From the NCBI RefSeq assembly GCF_009389715.1, contig NC_052399.1, positions 14,201,646-14,265,645 on the forward strand: a stretch of DNA of 64,000 nt, given 5' to 3'. Every line of letters begins with the position of its first letter. The stretch's first letter is position 1. Below the pieces are notes generated by a model. That model worked only from the letters and a program-made list of their open reading frames with translations. It was not told the origin of the DNA and searched no databases. Positions 46,916-59,676 of the stretch are shown piece by piece. The translations under genes were made by a program, and so were the position numbers. Source of the DNA: Phoenix dactylifera (Eukaryota > Streptophyta > Magnoliopsida > Arecales > Arecaceae).

Positions 46916-49900
46916 GGCGTGGGCTAAGATTATCTGGAGAGTTGGCGTTTGCTTTGCGTTTGTGTGTGAGATTTGCTTCGCGACTGTAATGCTAATGCTT
47001 TCAAGGGTACAAATAGTTATTGAATTATCTATTAGCAATCGAAAAGGACTATCGCGCGCGAAGAAAAGTACCGTTTTTTTGTTGTTGTTGTTGTTGTTTT
47101 CCTCCATAACGTGGGAAATTTGTACGCGATGGAACTAAACCTGTGGAATTTATTGGAAGAGGATCTTGTAGAATTTCCTCTTGACGCCACACGACCAAGT
47201 AGATTTCTCCTTATTTGACCATTCAAAATCATGGGTTGAAAACGATATTGGATCCCAAAGCAACAGAGGTGGAAAAATCTACTAGATTTTAACGTAATTT
47301 TAAAAAAGGAAAAATGAAGGGGGGTCACCAACGAAAAACCTAACGATCTTAAAGCCCAAACAGATTTAAGCCCATGAGAAGCTGCTGACAGGCCAAATCC
47401 AGCTACGTCATCCAAAGAAGCTAGCCCAGGTGTAGCCCACGTCTATTTACATAGCAATCTGGCCTTTATTTATTTGGCTGTACAAAATGATCAGCTCTTA
47501 TCACGACAAGGCTTGTTTTTATTAAATAAAGAAGATTGAACAAAAGAACAGCGGGTGCTTTGAGTCTCTTCTCGTCACAATGGGTACCTTGGACGACTTA
47601 AGAAGGGAATGAAGTGGATAAAGAGAAACTAGAGTGCCAGGGAGTGTTTGTCCCACCACTGTGGGTGCATTTGAAGCATGTTTTTTCCAAATATATGATC
47701 GCTGGAGACATCGTGGCAGATTAGAAGACTACCGTGTCGGATTCGGGAAGATTGAGATTGTCAGTTGTTGCATTGGGATCGGCGGTCTGGCTTGAGAAGA
47801 ACGCCAGAGTGATAAGTACAAAGACTTTTGTGCAGGCTCTGCAAATAGTAAAGAACTTGGACTGGAGAGCAGTTTGGCTTTGAACCAGAGGAAGCAGCAA
47901 CGTCGATCGCGGCGACATGCTGCTCGATTCACTCGACAGAAAAGATTTGAGTCATGTTTTTTCTTGCTCTGAGGGACTTCAGTGTAATAACCACACAAAA
48001 CATCATCCATCTCGAAGGCAAGTAGCCATAGGTCCGGACATTTTTTAACACGATGCATGTCATATCATGGAGATGAAGAAGAGTCATCCGCCTAATAAAT
48101 ATAAATGATGTGAGTTGCACGTAGGAGATTCCATTCAGTTTCGGAGATCTAAATGTATGTAATCTACCATTACAGTATCTTGGCTATGTTCTTGGGTACA
48201 AATGGTGTTTTTCAATCTCTTATAAATTTCAATTGGCTAGGTCTCTACCTAGTTAACTATTAAGATTCGTTGTTACGCAAACATCTACTCCCTTGTTTTA
48301 ATAACAATTTATTTTTAAATATAATTATTCTGAAGATATCATTTTGCTATAACTACCTTTCTGTACTTAGAATTATTGTTATTATATCATCTCACTATCT
48401 ATTCAATAAAATAATGCTTTTTGAAATTCAAACATCCTCTTCTGCTTGGACTATTTTATCCCATGAACGATGACATTATTCAGAAAATGAATAACAGTAC
48501 TGTTATTTTAACAAAAGAAACCAACCTGAGGCTTAAAGTAGCAATATTTTGTTGCCATTTCCATTAAAAAAGATAAACATCATGGGTTCCGCAGTTATTG
48601 GGTTGCAGAAAATAGAAAAGAAATTGCTTAACCCAATGGTACGATGCCAAAATCTTTAGCTGCTCTCTCTCTCTCTCTCTAATAGAGAGATGTTGACGAT
48701 GTAGATGAAATCGTCCATTTGTATTACGGCCATCCCCTGCCTGAGCTTCCACCGACACCCGCAGGATACGTCAAAATAAAAATAATAAAAAAATAAGAGA
48801 CAGGCAACCGGGCAGCCGGTTCTTAACTGGTCCAAGTAGATTTTTTTCCATGCCCACCGGTAAAGAACGGTTAGGATGAATTTCAATTTTTAGATTAAAA
48901 AAATATAAAGAAAAACACCATAGCAGCACCTTTTATAAAAAAATATAAAATATATAAATAAATCTATCTCATTCTATTAGCTTAAGCTTTTAAGATAAGT
49001 GCAAATTTCAACATAGTATCAGAACAAAGGTTCTGATTTCAAATCCTTTTCTGCATTCTTTAACTTGCATGTGCAAAACTATCTTACAACTCAAATTGCA
49101 TGGTAAGTTAAGTTGACCATTTTACTATAGTTAAAATGGCCATAGAACAAATTACAACCATTCGAATAGATATCTTAATTATAAAAAATAATAATTTTAT
49201 TTTTTTTTCTCTCTCCACGGTGGCCCCACCCTCACCCCCACATCGCCAAGTCTGTTCTCATGTCCCCCATCCTGTCCCTCTTTTTCACCTTCTCTCCTCT
49301 CCTTAAAGCCTACATTTTTACCTACTTCTCTCCATAGGTGCTCAAGTCCATGTTTAGCTCCTCACTGTCGGCAGGTTCAACATTGATTTTTTTTTTTTTT
49401 TTTTTTTTTTTGTGGAGAATACCTTTATCTCGATGCATGTAGCATCAAGATATTGGATGAAATGTTTATTAGAGATGTGTCTCTTTTTAATCTTTTCTTC
49501 ACTTTTTTTTAAAGTTAATTATTGCAACTTAAACTTGCAATCCAACTTAAGTCAAAGCAGAGGGCTCCGCCACGGAATCTGCTTACTTTCAGAGTTAAAT
49601 AGTGCCTCCTCCGGTATCCAGATACCATTCTGGATCCTTTCTTGGCGCTAGAATGCATCCAACGTTGGTTCCCGTGACGCTTGGGTGGCTCACCTACTCT
49701 ACTCGAAAGTATAGTGCTAAGTTAAAGAGGTGCATTTGACATGGATTCCACGATACATCATCACTCGCGCATTTATGGCTGGGTTGGTTAGGTACACCGT
49801 ATTCTATTTCTATCACGTTTCCAAGGCATAGATTTAATTAACTGCATTAAAATCAAAAACTAGTCTGGAGTCTCTGGACCACAGCAAGAAAAGGTTTCGC

Positions 49901-52140
49901 TTTTATCACGTCCCTTTGTTAGAATTATCACGTTCAAACTGAATTAATGGGATGCTATGTTCTTACATTCATCAGTTAACTGTTCGGTTTAGGTGTGTTT
50001 CCACGTCTCAAATTCCAATGGAACTGGATGGGGCTTAGATCAGGTTGGCATGGCAGAATTGGATTGGATGCAACATATCCAACACAAACTAGTCGGACTT
50101 ATGGGTCTAAATAGAAGTTTGTGATGACTGTTTCAGACATCTTTGTTACATTACAAACATATTTGATTGCACTTTTTTGTTTTTTTTTTTGTTTTTGAGG
50201 AAATGATTGGATGTATATGAACAACCAATTTATTAAGAAAGGAAGGAGTATCTAATAACATTTAGAAAATATTTTACAGAAGGTTGTGATTTCATCAATT
50301 ATAATTATTTGAAGTGGAATGATGGACATATCACATATCCATGGCTTCTTTATACATCTTAATCATTTATGAATGAATATAGTGGGATGTAAAACCCTTT
50401 TTTTTTTTTGAAAAAGAAAATGACATGATTCTACTCATAGGAACATATTGGCAGGATTGGAAGGGAGGAGGCTTCTTCTGAAAATGCATCGCGGGGGCAG
50501 TTTGCTGTTTAAGCCATTTGCGTTTTGTAATTTTGTTTTGTTTTTGTTTCCTTTCTCCTGATGTATTCATTTCACCTTCTCATGAAATGAATCGAGGCCG
50601 GTTCTTTCCATCTTTCTCTCAAAAAGTAAAAGAAAAAAGGATGCATTCAATATTTAGATTCTATACATGTAGAAAGATTCATTCCTACCTTTCTTCCTTC
50701 TTTTGCATAAATAATTGTTCCATATGACTAAGTTCAGGGGTTTATGGGAAGTTGTTGCTTGAGCTAAGTTAATATCGATGCCATCTCAAGTTCTCTGTTA
50801 TGAAATCAACCCACCCAAGGAAAGGAAACTAAAGGTTTACGTATCTCCGAACTTGCTCTGTAATTATTACCATCGCAAGCCGATCAAGGACTCGGATCAC
50901 CGGCTCCCCGCCTCCCCCACCTACAACTTGGGTTCATCAAATTTCGACTTAGGATATTGAAGGATTTTGAGGTTCTAATAGTCTCTGGAAGTCTCTGGGT
51001 GGGAAGGAAAACGACATTTCAACATCCTTACATATAATTTATGAAGTGTAGATCTACTGTGAGTGCTATACTATAGTCCTCTCTCACACAATAAATCTCT
51101 TAATTGCCAAGAAACTGCTTGTTATAATCATTTGTTGTTTATTGGTCAGAAGTAGTCAGTATCACAGAGGAACCAGGAGCGAGAACCGAAGAGTTCACAT
51201 TTCTTTGTTTTCTTGACCAACCTATGAGTAGTTCACATGTTTAATAATCTTCCTTACTGTGCGTTTTTATCTAAGGCTCTCTAACTTGAGGCATTCCTAG
51301 CACCTAGACATCTCTTTCTAGGTCCATGAACATATTGTTAGGAAACCATCAATCACGCAATTACCATCAATCATCCAATTCCCTCCAAAAAAGGAAACCA
51401 CCAATCTGTCAAATGTCGTTGAAGATGCAGAATTATTGAAAATCAATAAAAAAGATATAAAACCGTTGGAAACTAATAAGGAAGATGTAGAGTTGTTGCA
51501 AACAAATCATGGATCATATAATTCCCTCCAAGAAAGGAAATCACCAATCTATCAAATGCTATTGAGAATGTAGAGTTATTGTAAACCACTAAGAAAGATA
51601 TAGAGCTGTTGGAAACCAATAAGAAAGATGCAAAGTTGTTGGAAACAAAGTAGAAATCTCTCCAACGTTCCAATTGAGCCGTTAAAATTCTTGTAGTTAT
51701 TTTTCTTTCCATTCTATTGTTTCCTATTTATAGTCAAATACAATCATTTTTCAAATCAAGAAAGAGTTTCATCCAAAAAACTACTAGCTAAATCTTTCTT
51801 CACGTATTCCTTGGACAACAGCTCACCAGTAGTGTTGAGGAACCAACAGGTAGCTTCAAAATGCATGGCTGCAAATCCTAAAGACAGTTGATACATAAAC
51901 TCATCAATAGGCTCACCTTCTACTCCATCTGCACTAGGTTTTCCACAAAATTTGTCATGCCATATTCAAACTAACAATTTTATGAATTCTGACTTTTACC
52001 TGCAAAAAATTATGGAGGAAGTCTCACATCCTTAGATTGAACTCAGAACCCCTTTTTAAGCGCAGGTACTGAAGAGAGAGAGGCGTCAAACGGTAAAACA
52101 AAGTTCCATTACGCATTGCGTTGCTTCAACAAATACAATT
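46916..52140. other. AT-rich intergenic region
   Basis: No recognised gene. It holds a (GTT)n tract near 47079-47098, a CT run at 48662-48680, a long T tract at 49388-49411, and the weak small-protein candidate at 47721-47918. Around 51350-51660 short, similar AT-rich phrases (AAGAAAGAT.. TTGGAAACCAATAAG) recur several times, suggesting local duplication. Confidence 0.5.
47721..47918 (-). CDS. Possible small membrane or secreted peptide, doubtful
   Basis: A 65-codon frame starts with ATG and carries a hydrophobic stretch (VFVLITLAFFSS) followed by a short polar tail ending ESDTVVF. No family is recognised, and no TATA box or second exon was found. It is included only because its composition is less AT-rich than its surroundings and it has a signal-like segment. 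It may be chance. Confidence 0.2.
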   Translation of the reverse strand: MSPRSTLLLPLVQSQTALQSKFFTICRACTKVFVLITLAFFSSQTADPNATTDNLNLPESDTVVF

Positions 52141-52648
52141 TTGCTACCAAAAGAGAGAGTAGTCTCGGGACACCGAAATTTTCTCTTTGCTCAGGCAGCT
52201 CCTCAAACGGTATTTTTCACTTGGAAGCTCCTACCTTCGAGCTTTCTCAAGATCAACTTTGACGGATCGGTGCTAGATGGAGGTATGCAGGGCAGTGCGG
52301 GCTTTGTTATACTGAGCCCGCACTTTAGGATGGTGGCAGCAGGTGGCTGTCAATTATTTGAAACATCGGTTTCGGAGGCAGAGTTGCGAGATGCCTGGGT
52401 TGGTCTTCGACATGCACGACTGGTGCTGCAGGCCAGTTCGATCATTCTGGAGGACGATTCGGCCACAGCTATCGGGTTGATTCGGAGGGTCAAGGAGTGA
52501 GAGCACAGACCACGCCCTGATCCAGAATATAGGAATGATGATGAGGGATGCGGTGGCCTTCCAGGCCAAATATGTATTCAGAGAAGCCAATGGGGTGGCC
52601 GATTTGCTGGCTGCCTACGCGACCCACCACTCAGAATACACCTTCTAA
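52141..52648 (+). pseudogene. Second RNase H-like retroelement remnant, frameshifted
   Basis: An RVT_3-type RNase H is readable on the plus strand. LKINFDGSVLDGG carries the first Asp, SEAELRDAWVGLRHAR the Glu, and ILEDDSATAIGLI the central Asp. After a frameshift near 52497 the frame resumes with DHALIQNIGM and VFREANGVADLLAAYA. It is clearly the same domain type as at 40691-41350 but not a close copy. Most likely a LINE fragment. Confidence 0.7.
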
Positions 52649-52798
52649 TCAGGGGAGGGAGAGCTACCACAGGCATTCCGTGAGCTAGTATTTTTTGATT
52701 TTATTGGATATATTCGTATACGCACTGTATGAAAAACCCGCCACAATATAAAAAAAAAACAAAAAACAAAAACAAAAAAAAGAAGAGAGAGTAGTCTT

Positions 52799-52843
<45 letters not shown>

Positions 52844-53610
52844 AGTTACTATGGAGAAGAAGAAAAGAGAGTCACCATTCTCCAACTGCAGATTCTTTCT
52901 CACATGCTCCATTATTGGCATAAATGGCGACACCCTCATGTATTTGTCCTATATTTAGATTCCAAAGATTTGTATGTCCCAGTGCTTTCTTCCAATTGTT
53001 TTGAGACAAATAAGTGCGGCAACCACCAAACGTTTCGTTGTTTGCTTATGCAAAGTCGCCAGCTTTGTACAACCGTCAGCGTTCTAGCTGAACCCCTCGA
53101 GATTCCCACCAGTGCATGATATCGTTCGATCGCTGAGTATGGATGGATGGACTCGCACATCCAGACACAGAATAGGACGCTCATCACCTACCCGAGCAAG
53201 ATTTTAGTAGCCTATGACTCGTATCCAGTCACAAGCGGAGCAGTAGAAGTGTCCCCAGTAAAACTCATCTCCTTTCAAGTCACAGGACACCGAGTCATAG
53301 TAGTGTCCCTAATAATAAAACTAGCCTCTCCTTCATTTAAGCCACTCTGTAGGCGGGAGGGCACGGAATGCAGACGTATCGATGATATCACGCCCACGTC
53401 TGATGCCGCTCAAAACCCTCTCCCTGTTTCCTGCTCCAATCCTTTTCAGAACTTCTGAGGAGACTCGCTGGTCCAAAATAATGGCCATAATGGGTGGTTG
53501 GCCGGTTTCAACTAAATCTCTGCTTCAGCCGACAGACTAAAGTAAAGAGACTCTGGACTTTCCGAGCTATTGGGGGTCCCAACCCACTCCCGTCCCTCCA
53601 CTCATCCGCC
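52649..53610. other. Intergenic region upstream of the right plantacyanin
   Basis: No gene recognised. It contains the (CT)n run at 52804-52842 and the promoter region of the plantacyanin at 53721. Confidence 0.5.
52804..52842. repeat. (CT)n microsatellite
   Basis: About nineteen uninterrupted CT dinucleotides next to A-rich sequence. Confidence 0.95.
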
Positions 53611-53618
53611 TATAAGAA
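53611..53618 (+). promoter_or_regulatory. TATA box of the right plantacyanin gene
   Basis: TATAAGAA stands 110 bases upstream of the ATG at 53721, almost the same spacing as in the left plantacyanin gene (106 bases). Confidence 0.55.
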
Positions 53619-53720
53619 GGCACCTACTCTCTCTGGGACACAACTCAAGCACTTGAACTCACTCTCAGTCTCACCTTCTCACAGCTCTTGCTCTAGACTA
53701 TTAACTTTGTGGTACGAGTG

Positions 53721-54414
53721 ATGGCTCAGGGTCAGGGGAGAGGCAGTGCAGTGGCTCTTGGGTTGGCACTGCTGTGCCTCCTCATCCACAGCGAGATCGC
53801 CGAGTCGGCTACTTACACAGTCGGAGACACCAATGGCTGGACTTTCAACACTGACACTTGGACCAGAGGGAAGCGTTTCAGGGCTGGCGATGTGCTCGGT
53901 AAGTGTTCAATATTCATTCCTCGAAACTACTTTGAAGGATTTAAACATCATAATCATGCATAACGATTTATCTTTAATTTTTTTTTTAAATATTGAGAGA
54001 GAAATTTTGCAGTTATAGTCATAAACTATAGTAAGAACCAAGCATATTTCTGTAAAAATATATTTAAAAAACAATAAAACATCATGGGTTTGCGGTTATC
54101 TGGATGCTCCATAACTTTCTATGTATATTTATATATATACTGGTAGATGGCAAGTGGTTTTTTAATTGGATGCAAAGGGGTTAAAGTATGTTTATTTGCT
54201 CATGGTTGGTCTAGTTTTCAAGTACAATCCATCGGCCCACAACGTCGTGGTGGTGAATGCGGCTGGCTACCGTGGCTGCACGACCCCGAGGGGCTCGAGA
54301 GTCCTCAGCTCAGGCAATGACCAAGTCACACTTGCCAAAGGGACGAACTACTTCATCTGCAACTTTGCGGGCCACTGCCAATCAGGGATGAAGATTGCAG
54401 CCACAGCTGTGTAA
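53721..54414 (+). CDS. Plantacyanin (basic blue copper protein)
   Basis: Exons 53721-53898 and 54215-54414 encode 125 residues. The second exon has exactly the same length (200 bases) as in the paralogue at 34703. A signal peptide of about 30 residues (VALGLALLCLLIHS core) precedes one cupredoxin domain. All four type 1 copper ligands are present: His68 in AHNVVVVNAAGY, Cys108, His113 and Met118 in CNFAGHCQSGM; Cys81-Cys114 form the disulfide. The intron interrupts the codon after GDVL, as in the left copy. AATAAA at 54501 is a likely polyadenylation signal. It is the better candidate for an ordinary secreted electron-transfer or signalling plantacyanin, while the left copy has a changed axial position. 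Confidence 0.95.
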
Positions 54415-55613
54415 AAATTTTAGTGGAGCTTTATCTACTTGGTAGTGTGCTAATATGTATGAAAGGGAGGACTATCTTGTATGACTACGTGAGATTATTA
54501 AATAAACTGTTCGGTGGCTCATGAACTCTGTGCCTGGGCTGCCCTTCATATAAATTTCTTGCCTGTCTTTCTTGGTGAGACTGGACGCAGTTCAATGGGA
54601 TTTTTTGGTTACATATAGTTGATTCTATTTTCACCGAGCGTCACTGCCTGGGTGATCCGTGGAGAGGACTTCTTCACGTGGATGGTGGAAGAATAAATGC
54701 AGTGGTTGGAGATGGAAATTGTTAGGGAAAATGCCATAGACGTAGGACACCTTGGATTCCTCCTTTCTTGGTGATTAGGGTGTCTGTCTTGACCCTATCT
54801 CTTTTGTGGGGTCTGGACTCATAAAATCATAAATAAAAAGGTTCCAAGGAATTGCTCACGTCGCTGCCAGAGAAACTTACCATTAAGTGCAATTAGTTGC
54901 CTGACATCTATCTACTCTATGAGAGAGTAAACTACTTTTTGTTCGAGATTACAAACCATAATTATAGTATGAATGTCTTGTGTGTGTCAGATGATAGTTA
55001 TAAAGTTTAATTTTTTGCGAGATGACGCTATCGGGAAGTTCAGAAGAAGAAAGTGAAAACAGAGAACTAATCGAGTCTTGGAAACAGAGTGCCAGCATCA
55101 CCACCCATCAAAATTCTAGCAAGACCAGGTGAAATGGCATCATCACGCCGGAATAACACACCTGTAAGCTAAAGGTTTTGAAATCCAAGCAATAACAGTT
55201 GCAGAATCCCCTTGAAGCCAAACCTCCTACATATTATTACAATGAAACACAGCAACATATAGACCCAGTCAAGCTCCAACCAGCTCGGCGACTGGCACCT
55301 CCAGCACTAGTTTCTCGCACAGCAGCATCAAAATTACCATCAAGCACATGTTTGGATGGTATCGCTGTTTGTTGCTTGGACACGGTCGGCCCTCCACGAA
55401 TTGGTAAGGTATGAAGTTAAAAATGAGGATTAACTCTTTTTTAATTCAAAAAATCTGTCCAGGGACTGAAAAAACAAGATCTGTTCTTTTTGTACACAAC
55501 AAATAGAAAAAAAAAAAAACTTGTCTTCTATAGCAAATAATATTTTTAAAAATATAAATTAAAAATATTTATTGCATATTGCGACTATTTTCAAGTCCAA
55601 GTATTGTAGCAAC
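54415..55613. other. Intergenic region
   Basis: The 3' flank of the plantacyanin gene. I see no other gene. Confidence 0.5.
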
Positions 55614-56031
55614 TCAGGACTCCACCTAAAATGGCTAGTCGGAAGATATTATTTGGATTCTTTAATCACATATAAGTATCCAAGGTCTACTCAGCGAATA
55701 ACCGATGTGGAACTAAACACACTCCCACATGAGTACTCACATACTCTCCCGTTCAAGCTCTGACATCTTATCAGACTAAGGATTATTCCAATTTATTCAA
55801 ATCTAATCACAAGCACTACGATCGGCCCCTGATCAGTCCCAAAGAATCCATGCTATGGTGTCCCCTAGTCTACATAGGTTATGGGCTGGATCTGCTCTGA
55901 TACCATTTCTAATAACCTAGGATCTCACCCCCAAATGCTAGCCGGAAGGTATTATTTGGGTACTTATACAGGATCAAGAAACCAAATAATATCTTTTGGT
56001 TAGTTATTTTGGATGAGGTCGTAGATTATTA
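55614..56031. repeat. Dispersed repeat copy 2, with tRNA-primer-like site and a fold-back
   Basis: The left part (55614-55760) matches the copy at 41352. At 55894-55905 the plus strand reads GCTCTGATACCA, the complement of the TGGTATCAGAGC primer site (initiator tRNA-Met) common in plant LTR elements. Beside it, 55910-55959 and 55982-56031 are imperfect inverted copies of each other, able to fold into a hairpin. The arms share the CTAGCCGGAAGGTATTATTT phrase with the left part. It looks like a rearranged, non-coding LTR-type fossil. Confidence 0.6.
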
Positions 56032-58954
56032 CAAGCATGAAATGTTAAAAATAGTTCGACTAACGTTCTCGGCTTAGCTACTTATGTGATTTCCATCAAG
56101 CAGTCGAAAGTGCTGCTTGGCTTAGAGCTCAGCTTTTTGGTACATAGGATAAGTAAGTTCCAATAATTTTAATGTTCTTTCAAGTACCGCTATATAGTTT
56201 GGTGAAATTATTCACAGGCGATCAGAAGTGACGACATCGGACTCGGTCCAAAAGCATTCCTAACAACATGTAGATGGCTGGTGCAGTGTATGTTCTTTCA
56301 ATTAAACAAAGCACCTCTTAATATAGGTCAGTTATAAAACAAACAAACAGATATTAAAAAAAAAAGAAGCAAACAATTAGAAATTTCTGGGATCTACGAA
56401 TGCAAATGCTGTCTTAAATGCAGGTTTAATTTCTTAAGAAGGAAATACGTGTTTTATAAATTTTAATAGTGTCAGGCTGGGTTAAAGCCTGATCTTAATC
56501 TTGGTCCAAGATTGGCATGTTCCATCGGCCCAAAACTAGCCCAATTATACTAGACGCAATCCTGGCCCAAGGTATAGTTTGGTTCAGGCGCAGGCCTCGC
56601 GCAAGCGCTTTGGGAGAGGGGCGCGGTTTTCTTGAAGTATGGCCTCCTGGTGGTTCCACTATTGGGCTCCAATCCTCCAAACTTTTCCGCCAACAAGTCC
56701 CCACCGGGGTTAAACAAAAATAGGCTTTCATAGAGGATATCAAAAAAAAAAAAAAGCCTAGGAGTCTAAAACTCAAAATAATAAAAATAAGTTCAGCAAG
56801 GCACCACATCTACTATCTTAACCTCAGGACCCGTTTGGTTTGTAGAAAAATAAAAAAAATGGGGTTAATGAGAAAATAGAGAGATGTCTTGTCTTGTATT
56901 TGGTTGGAGTTTTCAAAGAAAAGCGATGAGTAATAAGTAGTTTTTCCATATACATAAGATTTTTATATTTCAGAGAAAGAAAAACTTATGCAAGACATGA
57001 AAAAGTCCAACTCCTATTGGCTGGAAATTGTAATAATTTTTTTCACAGGTGTCCTTGGGCTTTTAGATAGAATCGAATAAGGTCTTTTTTTTTAATTAAG
57101 GGCATAATAGATATTTTGCACAACTTTTCTAGAAAAATAGATGATCAACTCAATATAAGCCATGTTGTAATATGTCATATCAACCAAATGTACAAAAATC
57201 ACTTTTTCAAGCATCACTATTATAGAAAAAATATTTCAAGCAATACGAAGCATGATCTTCTAACATCAAATGAGGAACATCCAACACCACCAAAATATAT
57301 AACAATTTGCACATGCCATTAGTACCGAAACCAATAATATTGATCCCAAACGAAACACTGCAAAGGCCAGCAGTGGCACGAGAAAGAAGAATGGCACCAT
57401 TCTTAGCCCCCCAGATACCAGACAAAAAACAAGCCAAAAATAATTAGGTAATCCTGGGGAAGATAAATAACCAAAATATGAAGCTGGTCGGGAAAGATGA
57501 CTTACAACGGCTTCAATCGAGTCTCAGGAGATGCAGTCAATTCCAAAGCCGGCTCCAATTCGAGGATGCCGAAAACCGCCTTAAGAGCAGCATCACAAAA
57601 GAATACCGGCATCGGGTCCACCGAGTTTCGATGCCCTCTCTCTCTCTCCACAAAGACGACACCAACTGAATCAAGTGAGCCGAATTACTATTTCCCCTAT
57701 AGTGCAACATAACGCAGCCACTTATCTCGGCTAACAGAGATCCTGAACGCAGTTGAAGAGCTTGGCTTGTGAGGTTGGATGAGGCACCTTGTAGATGAGG
57801 ACCAATTTACTGAATTAAAGCCTAAGATTCCAAACAACAATTCAACGAATTAAAAACATTGAGCAGGAAAGAAACGAATACATAGTTAGCCAACTTTGGA
57901 AGCCATCCAGGAGCTTAGAAAGGTATACAGAACAAGTACCAGCACCACGTATCCACTAAGGCAACGGATCCATAGAAAATTTTTAAAGTGTTTGGGTACG
58001 TGCAAGATGTCCTTTAACTTGGGTGGAAGAACCTGCTGTAAGAATACAAAGAAATTAATTTACCTCAACCGGGAAAACTGACTGTGATCTGTGTATACAG
58101 AGAAATTCTTGGATTAGACCGATAGGTTGTGCCATGCATCCACTGATCTCAATTCGAACATTTTTGGGGTAAATTTTTAAGGGATAACACCATTCATGAC
58201 TCGAGCTCTGGACTTGTAAATGAAAGAATATGGCCAGTAAACTAATGCTCAAGTCATCGAAAGCTTGCAATTGGGGACAAAACTAATATATAACACCGCC
58301 GATGATCAGGTGGATTGGACTCGATACATCAAATATTATATCAAGCGGAGAACTATTAAACTAATGAACCTTATTATTTTATCATTTTCCCTTTATGCAA
58401 ATTGGATGGATCAGCAATCCGTTGATGTTCACAAAACCTGGTTTTGATTTATTTTTTATTTTTTTTGGTTGATACGATGGTTTTGTTGTGGCCCTGGAAA
58501 TTTGTTTCAATTCCTCCATTTATTTTTTTTTTCCGTTAAATTCGCGGCATCATGCAAGTCCTCGCCGACCACCGCAATCAGTAGATCGGAGTAATCTCTC
58601 AAATGAATCGCACCAATTTCTCAGATTTAGAGCGATTTACGAAAGAGCAGACGACATTCTGATTTTGTTGGCTGTATTTTTGAGTAAGCTGTTGCAGTAG
58701 AAATAAAAAAAAAAATAATAATTAAGAAGAAGAAGAAGAAGAGGCGACAAACGGAGCACACGGACGGATCTCTCGTGGCGTCGGGCGCCCATCGGAACTC
58801 AAACCTTTCTTGGGATGGAAGGCAGCTCGTCCCGGAGACCAGAAGCTTCTAGGCTTTGTCGAATCTCACTCCCACCTTTTAAACCCTTGCACACTTCGGC
58901 TTGCTTGAAGGAGTGCGGTGAAGGGCTAACGCAGACAGGGAAGAAGAAGGACTA
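56032..58954. other. Intergenic region
   Basis: No gene is recognised. A GC-richer patch at 56510-56720 is open in several frames but matches nothing that I know. The right end is the GA-rich leader region of the MGST3 gene, with a (GAA)n tract near 58728-58742. Confidence 0.5.
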
Positions 58955-58982
58955 GAGAGAGAGAGAGAGGAGAAGAGAAGAG

Positions 58983-59676
58983 ATGGCAGTGAGCGTAGAG
59001 ATCCCGAGGGAGTATGGATACGTGGTGCTGGTGGTGGTTCTCTACGTCTTTCTCAACTTTTGGATGGGCGTCCAAGTCGGCAAGGCCCGGAAGAAGTAAC
59101 TCTCCCTAGCTCACTTAAATTCCTCTCTCATCAAGACTACCTGGTATCTAAAATGATCTTATTTCTACTTCCATTCAGGTACAAGGTGTTCTATCCTAAC
59201 CTCTATGCGATCGAATCCGAGAATAAGGATGCCAAGCTCTTCAACTGTGTCCAGGTCTCCATGACTCCCCACTATCTTCCTGGCTTTGCCTGTCTGAAAA
59301 TTTTAATCCATCTCCTCATGGAATCCAACGTTATGTGATGTTTGGCAGAGGGGCCATCAGAACTCGCTGGAGGCGATGCCGGTGTTCTTCGCGACGCTGC
59401 TGGTGAGCGGGTTTCAGCACCCCTTGATCGCTGCCGGGCTCGGCGTCTTTTACACGGTCGCCCGATTCTTCTATTTCAAGGGCTACTCCACTGGAGTCCC
59501 AGAGAATCGTCTTAAGATTGGGTACGTGCGTGGTTTTGGCCGGCCTTTCGCTCTCTCGCGTTGGATTTTGATAGATCGCTTTTGCTTACAGGGGACTCAA
59601 CTTCGTGGCGTTGTTCGGGCTCATAATCTGCATGGCCTCGTTTGGGATCCATCTGCTTATCCGAGGAGTGCTGTGA
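58983..59676 (+). CDS. MGST3: Microsomal glutathione S-transferase 3 (MAPEG family)
   Basis: Exons 58983-59095, 59179-59254, 59349-59521 and 59592-59676, all GT-AG, encode 148 residues. It is a four-helix membrane enzyme of the endoplasmic reticulum that conjugates glutathione and reduces lipid hydroperoxides. The N-terminal membrane segment is YGYVVLVVVLYVFLNFWMG. The MAPEG hallmark RGHQNSLEAMPVFFATLL starts exon 3, preceded by FNCVQ. The other helices are in the glycine/phenylalanine-rich GLGVFYTVARFFYFKGY region and FVALFGLIICMASFGIHLL. Length and exon structure are normal for plant MGST3. The leader has a GA-rich tract (58955-58981) just before the ATG, a common plant feature. The next gene to the right is convergent. 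Confidence 0.95.

Noticed and set aside
52804-52842. (CT)n tract as a possible regulatory GAGA-type element of the plantacyanin gene
   Set aside because: It is almost 900 bases upstream of the ATG and next to simple A-rich sequence; a plain microsatellite is enough to explain it.
56495-56809. A 104-codon minus-strand frame with PPGGHTSRKPRPSPKALARG
   Set aside because: The composition is locally different, but no family is recognised and the opposite strand is also open; probably old repeat DNA.
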